This document shows, in pieces, positions 8,198 through 15,470 of a DNA stretch of 64,000 bases. Numbering within the stretch: the first letter of the stretch is position 1; each line of letters opens with the position of its first letter. The translations under genes and the position numbers were made by a program. The DNA is from Bacillota bacterium (lineage in GTDB: Bacteria; Bacillota; Clostridia; Oscillospirales; Ruminococcaceae): the NCBI GenBank assembly GCA_023429785.1, contig JAEZDD010000003.1, positions 124,001 to 188,000 of the forward strand, written 5' to 3'. The notes under the pieces are model-generated. The model searched no databases. It was not told the origin of the DNA and saw only the letters and a program-made list of their open reading frames with translations.

Positions 8198-9166
8198 ATG
8201 GCTTGGTTCGGACAAGGAAGAGACACAATTGAATGGCAGGAATTCAGAGATGATGTTCTGTTTTTTAAATGGCCGGCGAATGAGCTTAAAAAAGGCTCAA
8301 CTCTGATAATCCGTCAGGGACAGAAGGCAATATTTTTTGCTAATGGGGCTATCGAGGGCGTTTTTGAACAGCCCGGCAATTATGATATTGAAACACAGAT
8401 TACACCTTTTCTGTCATCACTAAAGGGTTGGTTTTCACTTCGCGGTGATACAGGAATGCGCGCCGAGGTATACTTTGTCAACGCAAAACAGCTTCTTATC
8501 CCTTGGGGAACAAGACAGCGTATCATGATTCCTTCACCTGAGGTTCCATCCGGGGTTCCTGTTGGCTGTAACGGAAATCTTGTTATTGAATTTAAGGATT
8601 ATCTCAAATTTATTACTAAAATTGCCGGCGTTAAGTCAACCTATGAAATTTCAGATATTTCTGAAAGAATCATGGGCGAGGTCAGCCCTATTATTGCTGA
8701 GTGCATTCTCGGCAACCAGCAGACTATCGGACTAAATGCACTAATCGGTCTTCAGGCTAACAGCCGTGCTTTAGGCAAGAAAATTGCCGCTGAGCTTGAC
8801 CAGGAGCTGCTCGAAATCGGTCTTGGTGTTTCTGATTTGAATATTCTTTCAATCAACTATCCAAAAGAGGTTCAGGAAATGGCTGAAAAGGTTGCCGCAC
8901 AATCTTTTATCGGGAATGTCGGGAAGTATTCAGCTGTTGCTATGGCTGACAGCTTTGGAAAAGATGGCGGCTCGAATATCGGCGCTATGGGGGCTCAAGC
9001 TATGATGGGGGCACAGATGGCTCAGCAGATGATGGGCGCTATGCAACAACCTCAACAGCAACAGCAACAGCAGCAGACTGCTCCTGCCGGTGAATTCTTC
9101 TGTGCAAAATGCCGCAAGATGGTTTCGTCAAAATTCTGCCCTGACTGTGGAACACAAACCGTTTAA
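8198..9166 (+). CDS. SPFH-domain protein with C-terminal zinc ribbon (YdjI-like)
   Basis: 322 aa. The N-terminal ~220 residues look like the SPFH/virion-core-type domain of B. subtilis YdjI (IEWQEFRDDVLFFKWPANEL, GQKAIFFANGAIEGVFEQPGNYDI, WGTRQRIMIPSPEVPSGVPVG). A Met/Ala/Gln-rich linker follows, including a run of Gln (~QQPQQQQQQQQ, encoded near 9045-9077), and then a zinc ribbon at the end (FFCAKCRKMVSSKFCPDCG). There is no transmembrane segment, so membrane association probably depends on its upstream neighbour. YdjI-type proteins are linked to membrane stress and PspA. GGAGAG lies before ATG 8198. It is co-transcribed with the zinc-ribbon gene and ends at a bidirectional terminator. Confidence 0.75.
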   Translation: MAWFGQGRDTIEWQEFRDDVLFFKWPANELKKGSTLIIRQGQKAIFFANGAIEGVFEQPGNYDIETQITPFLSSLKGWFSLRGDTGMRAEVYFVNAKQLLIPWGTRQRIMIPSPEVPSGVPVGCNGNLVIEFKDYLKFITKIAGVKSTYEISDISERIMGEVSPIIAECILGNQQTIGLNALIGLQANSRALGKKIAAELDQELLEIGLGVSDLNILSINYPKEVQEMAEKVAAQSFIGNVGKYSAVAMADSFGKDGGSNIGAMGAQAMMGAQMAQQMMGAMQQPQQQQQQQQTAPAGEFFCAKCRKMVSSKFCPDCGTQTV

Positions 9167-9193
9167 TGTCTTGAATTTTTTCTTGCATAATAA

Positions 9194-9223
9194 AAAGCTA
9201 CACTCTTTAGTGAGTGTAGCTTT
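9194..9223. terminator. Bidirectional terminator between SPFH gene and hydF
   Basis: Perfect 12-bp stem (9194-9205 with 9212-9223), 6-base loop, A-tract on one side and TTTATTTTTT on the other, serving both converging operons. Confidence 0.9.
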
Positions 9224-9228
9224 ATTTT

Positions 9229-10410
9229 TTAGTAACAAACTCTGTCTAAAATGCCGTTCATGTATGCTATTGCTACGCCGAAATTTGTCATCGGAACACC
9301 GGCGTTTTCAAACCTCGCCTGCTTTGTGAGCATTGCTCGTCTGTTCACCATACAGCCACCGCAATGAATTGCAAGCTTATAGCCTGTCAATTCCTCAGGA
9401 ACAATCTGACCTGAAATAACTTCAATTTCAATATTCTTTCCTGTGTATTGCTTCAACCAGTTCGGGAGCTTTATTCTCGCAATATCGCCCTCAAGAGGAT
9501 GATGCGAACAGCTCTCAAGTATAACAACCTTGTCGCCGTCTTTGAGCGTTTCTATTGCTTTGGCACCCTCGACCAGCTTCCCCATATCCGCTTTTATTTT
9601 CGCCATCAGAAGTGAAAATGAAGTTAGCGGAATTTCTTTTGGAATTGTTTCATTAACAAGCTTAAAAATCTGAGAATCGGTAACAACCAATGCCGGCTTA
9701 ACACTGATGCTTTCGAATGCCTTCTTAATGTTTTCAGAGGTGACTGTCATGACCATGCAGCCGTTGTCAAGAAGGTCTCTCAAAACCTGAACCTCAGGCA
9801 GAATCAATCTCCCCTTTGGCGCCTGAATGTCCTGCGGGGCTGTCAGAATTACTAAATCGCCAGCCTTGACCAAATTCCCTGTTAATGCCGGGTCCTCGAT
9901 TTTGCTCCCGAGGATTTCAATTAATGCTTCCTTTATGGGGGTTATATCATCATTTTCAAGGTCAACTAAAACGGTTTTGACGTCTTTGAACTTGGCTGTG
10001 TCGATACTTTCCCCTTCAATTTTATTTTCAACAATAAAATAAGGAATGTTGTGAGCCTTGATTTGCTCAATATATTTTTCTTCCTCAGAAAAGTCGGATA
10101 CATTTGTTGGAATAACAACTATTGCACAGTCACAGGTGGAAAGCTGTTCAAGCGACTTCTTTATTCGTATTTCGCCAAGCTCAGATACATCATTCAGCCC
10201 CGCTGTATCAATGAAAACCACCGGACCCAGCGGAATAATTTCCATGGGTTTGAAAACAGGGTCTGTTGTTGTCCCGGCGACAGGAGATGTCAAAGCTGTT
10301 TTTTGCCCTGAAACCGAATTGATTAGAGTTGATTTCCCCGCATTTGTTCTTCCAAATACGCCTATATGGAGGCGTAGTGCCTTTGGGGTCTGATTAATTT
10401 CTGAAACCAT
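9229..10410 (-). CDS. hydF: [FeFe]-hydrogenase H-cluster maturation GTPase HydF
   Basis: Scaffold/carrier on which the 2Fe subcluster is assembled before delivery to the hydrogenase. The N-terminal GTPase domain has G1 GRTNAGKS at residues 20-27, a GTTTDP switch and DTAGLND (G3). The C-terminal half holds the iron-sulfur ligands: CSHH (SCSHHPLEGDI) and about 50 residues later HCGGCMVNRRAM, fitting the family's C-x-H...C-x2-C pattern. The 393-aa length is normal. It is last in the operon TM1266-hydG-hydF with an 18-base gap to hydG. HydE, the third maturase, is not in this window. Confidence 0.97.
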   Translation of the reverse strand: MVSEINQTPKALRLHIGVFGRTNAGKSTLINSVSGQKTALTSPVAGTTTDPVFKPMEIIPLGPVVFIDTAGLNDVSELGEIRIKKSLEQLSTCDCAIVVIPTNVSDFSEEEKYIEQIKAHNIPYFIVENKIEGESIDTAKFKDVKTVLVDLENDDITPIKEALIEILGSKIEDPALTGNLVKAGDLVILTAPQDIQAPKGRLILPEVQVLRDLLDNGCMVMTVTSENIKKAFESISVKPALVVTDSQIFKLVNETIPKEIPLTSFSLLMAKIKADMGKLVEGAKAIETLKDGDKVVILESCSHHPLEGDIARIKLPNWLKQYTGKNIEIEVISGQIVPEELTGYKLAIHCGGCMVNRRAMLTKQARFENAGVPMTNFGVAIAYMNGILDRVCY

Positions 10411-10428
10411 ATGTCCACTCCTTTAAAA

Positions 10429-11859
10429 TTAAAATCTGAAATCACGCTGACCTGAGCGAATTTTTTCAAAATATTCCTTTGTTTTTGTCTTGATTATCTC
10501 GTTTGAAATTTGTTCTGTTTCCTTTTCTATAACCTCATCAACCAGCTTCTGAAATTCCTCATCGCCATAATCTATTGAGTATTCCAAAAGTGTGAGAAGT
10601 GCGTTCGGCTGACAAACATTACAAATCTGACCGGCTTTAGCGAGCTGCATAAATCTATCCCCGGTTCTCCCCTCTCGATAGCAGGCAGTACAGAAGGAAG
10701 GAATATAGCCGTTTTTCAATAGTGCTTTCGCCACCTCAGCCTGAGAACGTTCGTCCGAAACAGTGAATTGCGCCGTATTTTCACACGAGCATTCTTCCTT
10801 TTGTGAATAACCACCTATACCGGTGCAGGAACCGCCGCTAGCCTGTGAAATGCCGAGAGAGATTATTTCATCCCTGAAATTCTGTTCCTCACGGGTTGAA
10901 ATAATCATCCCTGTATACGGGACAGCAATTCTTAAAACAGCAATAATATTTTTAAACTGTTCGTCTGAAACAATATTCGGATAATCGGACAAATCTGTCC
11001 CCTCAGCTGCACGAAGTCGAGGGACCGAAATTGTATGAGGGCCAACCCCGAATTTTGCTTCAAGATGAGCGACGTGAAGCATTGTTGCTATTACTTCATA
11101 CTTGTATTCATATAGTCCGTATAATGCCCCAATCCCGACGTCGTCAATACCGCCTTCCATCGCCCTGTCGTGAGCGGTTGTGTGATATTCATAATCTGCC
11201 TTAGGACCGAATTTGTGAAGCTTCTCATAGGTCTCCTTATTATAGGTTTCCTGAAAAAGTATATATGTCCCGATTCCTGAGTTTTTCAGCTTTGAATAAT
11301 TTTCAACTGTTGTCGCAGCAATATTTATATTAATTCTTCTGATTTCGCCGTTATCTTTTTTCGCTTCATAGGCTGTCTTAATGCAGTCAAGGACATATTC
11401 AATAGGGCAGTTTTTTTCGTCCTCACCGGCTTCAATGACAATTCGCTTGTGCCCCATCTGTTCCATTGCTTTTACTTCTTCAGTGATTTCATCCATTGTG
11501 AGCCTTTTTCTCAAAATCCCGCTGCCGCAATGATAGCCACAGTATGAACAGCCGTTTATGCAATAATTTGAAACATATAACGGAGCGAACATTACAATTC
11601 TTCTACCGTAAATTTTCTCCTTTATTTCTCTTGCGAGTCTGAAAATATCCTCGCGCATTGACTGGTTTTCTTCATTTTCACAGGCATAAAGCAGTATTGC
11701 AACCTCTTTATAGTTTAGCCCGACCAGTGATTTCGCTTTCTCTAATATTGCGGCAAGAACTTTTTTATCGTTAACTTGCTTTTGAGCAAAAGCCATTGTC
11801 GCCAGTATTTCTTCATTATTTATAAACTCTTCTGCTTTATCTGATTTTGAATTAAACAT
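10429..11859 (-). CDS. hydG: [FeFe]-hydrogenase maturase HydG (radical SAM tyrosine lyase)
   Basis: Radical SAM enzyme that cleaves tyrosine to supply CO, cyanide and iron for the H-cluster. The SAM-binding cluster motif CINGCSYC has cysteines at residues 100, 104 and 107. The C-terminal auxiliary cluster is seen as CTAC followed ~20 residues later by ICNVCQPN (about residues 385-415), which separates HydG from the related ThiH. The length of 476 aa is typical. It lies between the TM1266-type regulator (12-base gap) and hydF, so all three are probably on one leftward transcript. Its presence implies an oxygen-sensitive hydrogenase elsewhere in the genome. Confidence 0.97.
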   Translation of the reverse strand: MFNSKSDKAEEFINNEEILATMAFAQKQVNDKKVLAAILEKAKSLVGLNYKEVAILLYACENEENQSMREDIFRLAREIKEKIYGRRIVMFAPLYVSNYCINGCSYCGYHCGSGILRKRLTMDEITEEVKAMEQMGHKRIVIEAGEDEKNCPIEYVLDCIKTAYEAKKDNGEIRRININIAATTVENYSKLKNSGIGTYILFQETYNKETYEKLHKFGPKADYEYHTTAHDRAMEGGIDDVGIGALYGLYEYKYEVIATMLHVAHLEAKFGVGPHTISVPRLRAAEGTDLSDYPNIVSDEQFKNIIAVLRIAVPYTGMIISTREEQNFRDEIISLGISQASGGSCTGIGGYSQKEECSCENTAQFTVSDERSQAEVAKALLKNGYIPSFCTACYREGRTGDRFMQLAKAGQICNVCQPNALLTLLEYSIDYGDEEFQKLVDEVIEKETEQISNEIIKTKTKEYFEKIRSGQRDFRF

Positions 11860-11871
11860 TATTTTTCCCCT

Positions 11872-12117
11872 TTACTTTTTTGAAATTGCTGATTTAACTG
11901 AGACGCCATTTAGCTTCCCCAAAGCACCGGTCAGGGCGCTGATTTTGTCAGTATCTGCATCGACTATTATCGAAATAACCGATACCCCTCTTTCGCGATA
12001 TGGAAGCCCCATTCTTCCGACTATTATATCGCTAAACCTATGCAGAATGGAATTGACTTCTTCAGCGACATCCTTTTCTTCAAGAATAATCCCAATAACA
12101 GCTATCCTTTTTTCCAA
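11872..12117 (-). CDS. TM1266-family putative regulator of the iron-only hydrogenase system
   Basis: 81-aa ACT-like (ferredoxin-fold) protein. It reads RIAVIGIILEEKDVAEEVN at the start, IIVGRMGLPYRERGVSVISIIVDA in the middle and DKISALTGALGKLNGVSVK at the end, the hallmark of the TM1266 family found next to hydrogenase maturation genes. The family is thought to regulate but the mechanism is not established. The start codon is TTG at 12117, with GGGGGG at 12124-12129 about six bases upstream; no ATG fits. It is first in the hyd operon and sits directly behind a leader that ends in a terminator-like hairpin. Confidence 0.85.
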   Translation of the reverse strand: MEKRIAVIGIILEEKDVAEEVNSILHRFSDIIVGRMGLPYRERGVSVISIIVDADTDKISALTGALGKLNGVSVKSAISKK

Positions 12118-12230
12118 AAAAATCCCCCCAAAACAAAATACCCTGCAACAACGTTACAGGGCACAGCTATTACTTAAATAGTTGAATCCAATTGCTCAGA
12201 AAATCCTTGCAACCCGATAACATTTTCATT
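12118..12230 (-). promoter_or_regulatory. Attenuator-like leader of the hyd maturation operon
   Basis: About 113 nt separate the predicted transcription start from the TTG start. The last part forms a 9-bp stem with a 3-base loop (12153-12161 with 12141-12149, one G-U) followed by UAUUUUGUUUU, which looks like an intrinsic terminator inside the leader. Upstream lie possible small stems (CTATT-5-AATAG) and a 19-codon open frame (12170-12229, reverse strand) that begins almost at the start site without a ribosome binding site. I recognise no known riboswitch class or T-box. Conditional termination is inference. Confidence 0.5.
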
Positions 12231-12236
12231 GCTTTC

Positions 12237-12265
12237 ATTTTACTACTAATTATTTCATTTGTCAA
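12237..12265 (-). promoter_or_regulatory. Promoter of the hyd maturation operon
   Basis: -35 TTGACA (12260-12265), 17-base spacer, -10 TAAAAT (12237-12242), reading leftward toward the TM1266-type gene. Confidence 0.8.
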
Positions 12266-12273
12266 TAAAATAA

Positions 12274-12302
12274 CAAAAAAAGCCCGGAAAAATCCGAGCC
12301 TT
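12274..12302 (-). terminator. rpsF-ssb-rpsR operon terminator
   Basis: Eight- to ten-pair stem (12281-12288 with 12293-12300, two G-U) and a run of seven U on the leftward transcript, 13 bases after the rpsR stop. Confidence 0.85.
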
Positions 12303-12315
12303 TTATTATCAATTA

Positions 12316-12585
12316 TTAGTCACTAACGTATGGAATTAATGCAAGGTGACGAGCACGCTTGATTGCTATTGTTAGTTCACGTTGATGATATGCACAAGTA
12401 CCAGTAACACGACGAGGCAAAATCTTTGATCTTTCTGACAGGCTTTTTCTTAGCTTAGCGATGTCCTTATAATCAATAGTTTCAGCTCTGTCGATACAGA
12501 ACATACAAACCTTTTTTCTAGCTCTCTTGTTACCTTTTTGGAACTTATTATCTCTATCTCTGTCTCTATCTCTATCTCTTTCCAT
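12316..12585 (-). CDS. rpsR: 30S ribosomal protein S18 (zinc-ligand form, RD-repeat N-terminus)
   Basis: Binds the 30S platform as a heterodimer with S6. The core is clear: [22 protein letters not shown], then [20 protein letters not shown] and ALIPYV. Cys27 and Cys30 (KVCMFC) plus Cys64 and His67 (TCAYH) form a possible zinc site, the metal-binding variant of S18. Unusually, the first 12 residues are an alternating Arg-Asp run ([12 protein letters not shown]) encoded by a six-base microsatellite at ~12551-12583. At 89 aa it is slightly long because of that extension. ATG 12585 follows AGGAGG. Last gene of rpsF-ssb-rpsR. Confidence 0.96.
   Translation of the reverse strand: MERDRDRDRDRDNKFQKGNKRARKKVCMFCIDRAETIDYKDIAKLRKSLSERSKILPRRVTGTCAYHQRELTIAIKRARHLALIPYVSD
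12551..12583 (-). repeat. Hexanucleotide microsatellite in rpsR
   Basis: Five near-perfect tandem copies of a six-base unit (GATAGA/GACAGA on the coding strand) encode the alternating Arg-Asp N-terminus of S18. Being in frame, copy-number change would alter protein length by two residues without a frameshift. Confidence 0.85.
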
Positions 12586-12624
12586 TATATAAATCCTCCT
12601 TTAACAAATTTTTAATAGCTAAAT

Positions 12625-13101
12625 TTAAAACGGAACTCCATCTTCGCTAAGGATTTCTTCAAAATCGCTTATGCTACCAATGCTGATAGACGCATTTGAA
12701 GGCTCGCTATAGTTACTCTTTGGAGCTGAAAAGCTTGATGAATCATTGTTATTAGAGCTATAGCTAGAATTCCCGCCTTGTTTCGGCTCGCCAGTAAATG
12801 AAACTGAATCAACATAAACCTCTGTGACATAATGCTTTGAACCATTCTTGTCATCATAGGTTCTCGTCCTCAAACTGCCTTCAATAGCAATCATGCGGCC
12901 TTTAGCAAAATATTTTGAGATAAAATCCGCCTGCTGACGCCATGCAACACAACTGATAAAATCAGCTTGTCTTTCTTCGCCTTGTTTCACGAAGCCACGT
13001 TCAACAGCAACAGAAAAACTCAAAACAGATACGCCGCTTGGAGTTGACTTTAGTTCTAAATCCTGTGTAATTCTCCCCATAAGGATAACTCTATTAAGCA
13101 T
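12625..13101 (-). CDS. ssb: Single-stranded DNA-binding protein
   Basis: Coats single-stranded DNA in replication and repair. The N-terminal OB fold runs MLNRVILMGRITQDLELKSTPSGVSVLSFSVAVER ... FISCVAWRQQADFISKYFAKGRMIAIEGSLRTRTYDDKNGSKHYVTEV split over residues 1-105; a flexible Ser/Asn/Gly-rich linker follows; the last residues (EEILSEDGVPF) are the acidic, Phe-ending tail used to bind partner proteins. 158 aa is typical. It lies between rpsF and rpsR, the conserved arrangement. Confidence 0.96.
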   Translation of the reverse strand: MLNRVILMGRITQDLELKSTPSGVSVLSFSVAVERGFVKQGEERQADFISCVAWRQQADFISKYFAKGRMIAIEGSLRTRTYDDKNGSKHYVTEVYVDSVSFTGEPKQGGNSSYSSNNNDSSSFSAPKSNYSEPSNASISIGSISDFEEILSEDGVPF

Positions 13102-13128
13102 TTAAACATCATCCCTTCGAATCATAAC

Positions 13129-13419
13129 TTACTTAACTGTCACTAGTGAACGAAGCACGCCGTCAGTAATCTTGATAATACGGTCTAGCTCAGCTGGAAA
13201 ATCTGGCTTTGATGTGAAATTATAAAGCACATAGAATCCCTCTGTTTCGTCCTCAATAGCATAAGCAAGCTTTCTCTTCCCCCACTCATTGTAAGAGTCG
13301 ATAGTTCCATTGCTTTCAATTAACTCATTAAATTTTGTTATAAGAGCTTTAATTCCCTCTTCGCCTAGCTTTGTGTTAAAAACTAGAATTGCTTCATAAG
13401 TTGCTTGAATTTTTGCCAT
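13129..13419 (-). CDS. rpsF: 30S ribosomal protein S6
   Basis: Platform protein that pairs with S18. The 96-aa chain shows the ferredoxin-like S6 fold: TYEAILVFNTKLGEEGIKAL, the central NEWGKRKLAYAI motif and FYVLYNFTSKPDFPAELDRI. ATG 13417-13419 is preceded by AGGAGGTG. It opens the S6-SSB-S18 operon and has a consensus promoter with a ~60-nt leader that contains a small hairpin; S6:S18 leaders autoregulate this operon in several phyla, but I do not see the diagnostic features clearly enough to call one. Confidence 0.96.
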   Translation of the reverse strand: MAKIQATYEAILVFNTKLGEEGIKALITKFNELIESNGTIDSYNEWGKRKLAYAIEDETEGFYVLYNFTSKPDFPAELDRIIKITDGVLRSLVTVK

Positions 13420-13484
13420 TGTTTAAACACCTCCTTTTGGATTTCGCCCACATCTAAAAATGTGTGAGCAAGGATAACATTAAA

Positions 13485-13513
13485 ATTATATCAAAATCAG
13501 ACAGTAATGTCAA
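13485..13513 (-). promoter_or_regulatory. rpsF-ssb-rpsR promoter
   Basis: -35 TTGACA (13508-13513), 17-base spacer, -10 TATAAT (13485-13490). It starts right beside the 3' end of galU and reads leftward; a CACAT-6-ATGTG hairpin lies in the leader at 13450-13465. Confidence 0.9.
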
Positions 13514-13521
13514 GAAGAATT

Positions 13522-14391
13522 TTATAGTGTTTTAGCAATATTTTTAAGATATTCTCTGAAATCTGCACCAACCTCAGGGTGTTTTAACGCAACCTCAACA
13601 GTAGCCTCCAAAATTCCGAGTTTGTTCCCCATATCATATCTTTTCCCGGTGAAATCAACGCCCAGCATTCCTTTTGTTGTTGCAAGAACCTTCATAGCGT
13701 CGGTCAGTTGAATTTCGTTCCCTGCACCAGGTGCTGTATTTTCTAAAATATTAAAAATTTCAGGCGGAAGAACGCATCTCCCCAGAATTGAATAAAGTGA
13801 AAGAATTTTGTCCTTCGTCGGCTTTTCTATCATGTCGGTGACTGAATAAATATTATCTCTTATAAGATCTGTCTTCAGTGAGCTGTATTTCAAAATTGCT
13901 TCCTCTGAAACTTCTTTTATGCCGACAGTCCCCAGCCCAAATTCTTCATATGCACGGCAAAGCTGACCACACGCAGGGTCATCACCAATAATTACATCAT
14001 CGCCGTATAATACAGCGAACGGCTCATTCCCAACGAAGCTTTTAGCCTGTAAAATAGCATGCCCCAAGCCCTTTTGCTCCTGCTGTCTGATAAAAACAAT
14101 GTTAGCCATTTGAGGGATATTCACAATATCCTCGTGAACATCATGCTTGTTTGAATCAAGAAGTCTTCTTTCAAGCTCAGGTGAACGGTCAAAATGGTCA
14201 ACAACTATTGACTTCCCGCGGCTGACAATAATAAGAATGTCCTCAATGCCGCTTCTAACCGCTTCCTCAACAATGTATTGAATCGCCGGCTTGTCAACAA
14301 TAGGAAGCATTTCCTTTGGCATTGATTTTGTTGCAGGAAGAACTCTTGTCCCTAGCCCCGCCGCTGGAATTACTGCTTTTTTTATTTTCAT
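13522..14391 (-). CDS. galU: UTP--glucose-1-phosphate uridylyltransferase
   Basis: Makes UDP-glucose from UTP and glucose-1-phosphate for envelope glycans and sugar metabolism. The nucleotidyltransferase signature AAGLGTRVLPATKSMPKEML is at residues ~10-29, with the LPIVDKPAIQYIVEEA continuation, a GLGHAILQA segment and the metal-binding YGDD motif, and the C-terminal GVDFTGKRYDMGNKLG. 289 aa is the normal length. Its start overlaps the stop of the upstream zinc-finger gene by four bases (ATGA), so the two are translationally coupled. Confidence 0.96.
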   Translation of the reverse strand: MKIKKAVIPAAGLGTRVLPATKSMPKEMLPIVDKPAIQYIVEEAVRSGIEDILIIVSRGKSIVVDHFDRSPELERRLLDSNKHDVHEDIVNIPQMANIVFIRQQEQKGLGHAILQAKSFVGNEPFAVLYGDDVIIGDDPACGQLCRAYEEFGLGTVGIKEVSEEAILKYSSLKTDLIRDNIYSVTDMIEKPTKDKILSLYSILGRCVLPPEIFNILENTAPGAGNEIQLTDAMKVLATTKGMLGVDFTGKRYDMGNKLGILEATVEVALKHPEVGADFREYLKNIAKTL

Positions 14392-15332
14392 AATAACACT
14401 CCAGTTTTAATCATTAAGAATATTGATGAAACCAATAAATACTGAATGAGCATCGCCAAAACCACACTTTTCGCTGAAGTCCCGCCATGTTCTTTAAATT
14501 TGACCGCTTTTTCTGAATCTGAAATATCCATAGCTTTTGTTTTCGTTATGTCACTTTTAGCTTTTTTGAAATAAAACCAGTTCGCAAAGGTAGCACATCC
14601 AAAGGTCATAACCCAATATAAAACTGTTGAAAGCGTTCCAATGAGATTCAAGCTGTCGTTGCTAATTGTGAAATTAAACATTCCGTCAAAAATTGTCCCA
14701 TCAAAATATCCTGATTTATATGAAACTAAAAATGTTGAAACAGAAATCAAAATTTTAAAAACAAAAATAATACATCCAATCAAATTCATTTTTCTATAAA
14801 AGAAAAAATATTCGGGGAAAAGCATAGCCGACAAATTAACAGAAAGCTGACTGTTCGTTTTCGAAAACCTCAGAAATTGCGGCAAATAGTAAAGCTGGTT
14901 CTTTTCAATATAGGTACTGTAATCACTAATCTTAATACCGTCAATTTCAAGCTGTTCAAGATACTCGTTTTTGGGATTCTGAGAATCACCCCCGCCATAA
15001 AAAAACGGAGGAATGTTCCTTTGATTGCTGTTTGGATTTTGTGTTGACCTGCTTAAAGGAAAACCACATTTTTTGCAAAACAAGCCGGTGTTTGCATTCA
15101 TATATCCACAGTTTTTACACTCAATTTCCGTGTTATCTTCCTCGGGAATAAAAAAATTGTCCGGCTTCCAAGAACTGCTTTCAGAGTGTAGTGTAGTGTT
15201 AATACATTTCCCCTCTTTAAAATAGCATTCTCTATGATAAGGTGTTCCGCAATCAGGGCATACTACTATATCATCGTTTTTTGTAAAAAGTTCACCGCAC
15301 ACAATGCATTTAGAACCTATATATTCTGACAT
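14388..15332 (-). CDS. RING-like zinc-finger membrane protein of unknown function
   Basis: 314 aa from ATG 15332, which has GGAGG six bases upstream. The N-terminus (residues ~5-45) reads CIVCGELF then CPDCGTPYHRECYFKEGKC, a RING/treble-clef-like cysteine-histidine pattern; a second zinc ribbon follows (CKNCGYMN then CKKCGFPLS, ~70-95). After a linker, the C-terminal half has about four hydrophobic helices (LIGCIIFVFKILISVSTFLV; a second near SLNLIGTLSTVLYWVMTFGCATF; and a last near VVLAMLIQYLLVSSIFLM), resembling DUF2628-type membrane proteins. Function unknown. It overlaps galU by four bases, so a link to cell-envelope work is possible but unproven. Confidence 0.7.
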   Translation of the reverse strand: MSEYIGSKCIVCGELFTKNDDIVVCPDCGTPYHRECYFKEGKCINTTLHSESSSWKPDNFFIPEEDNTEIECKNCGYMNANTGLFCKKCGFPLSRSTQNPNSNQRNIPPFFYGGGDSQNPKNEYLEQLEIDGIKISDYSTYIEKNQLYYLPQFLRFSKTNSQLSVNLSAMLFPEYFFFYRKMNLIGCIIFVFKILISVSTFLVSYKSGYFDGTIFDGMFNFTISNDSLNLIGTLSTVLYWVMTFGCATFANWFYFKKAKSDITKTKAMDISDSEKAVKFKEHGGTSAKSVVLAMLIQYLLVSSIFLMIKTGVLL

Positions 15333-15409
15333 TGCAACCTCCAAAAATTAATATTTATTATTTAGTATAGCACATATTTTTATTAATTTAAAGCATATTG
15401 AAAAAAATC

Positions 15410-15439
15410 TTTACAAATTTATTATTTTTAATGTATAAT
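15410..15439 (+). promoter_or_regulatory. prfB promoter
   Basis: -35 TTTACA (15410-15415), 18-base spacer, -10 TATAAT (15434-15439), about 30 bases before the prfB ATG. Confidence 0.65.
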
Positions 15440-15470
15440 TAGTGTATAGAAAAACAGAGAGGAAGCCAGA

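Noticed and set aside
12551..12583. Short tandem repeats considered as a CRISPR-like array
   Set aside because: Six-base units without spacers, in frame within rpsR; it is a microsatellite.
13450..13480. S6:S18 autoregulatory leader motif before rpsF
   Set aside because: A small hairpin is present, but I could not see the diagnostic bulge motif with confidence.
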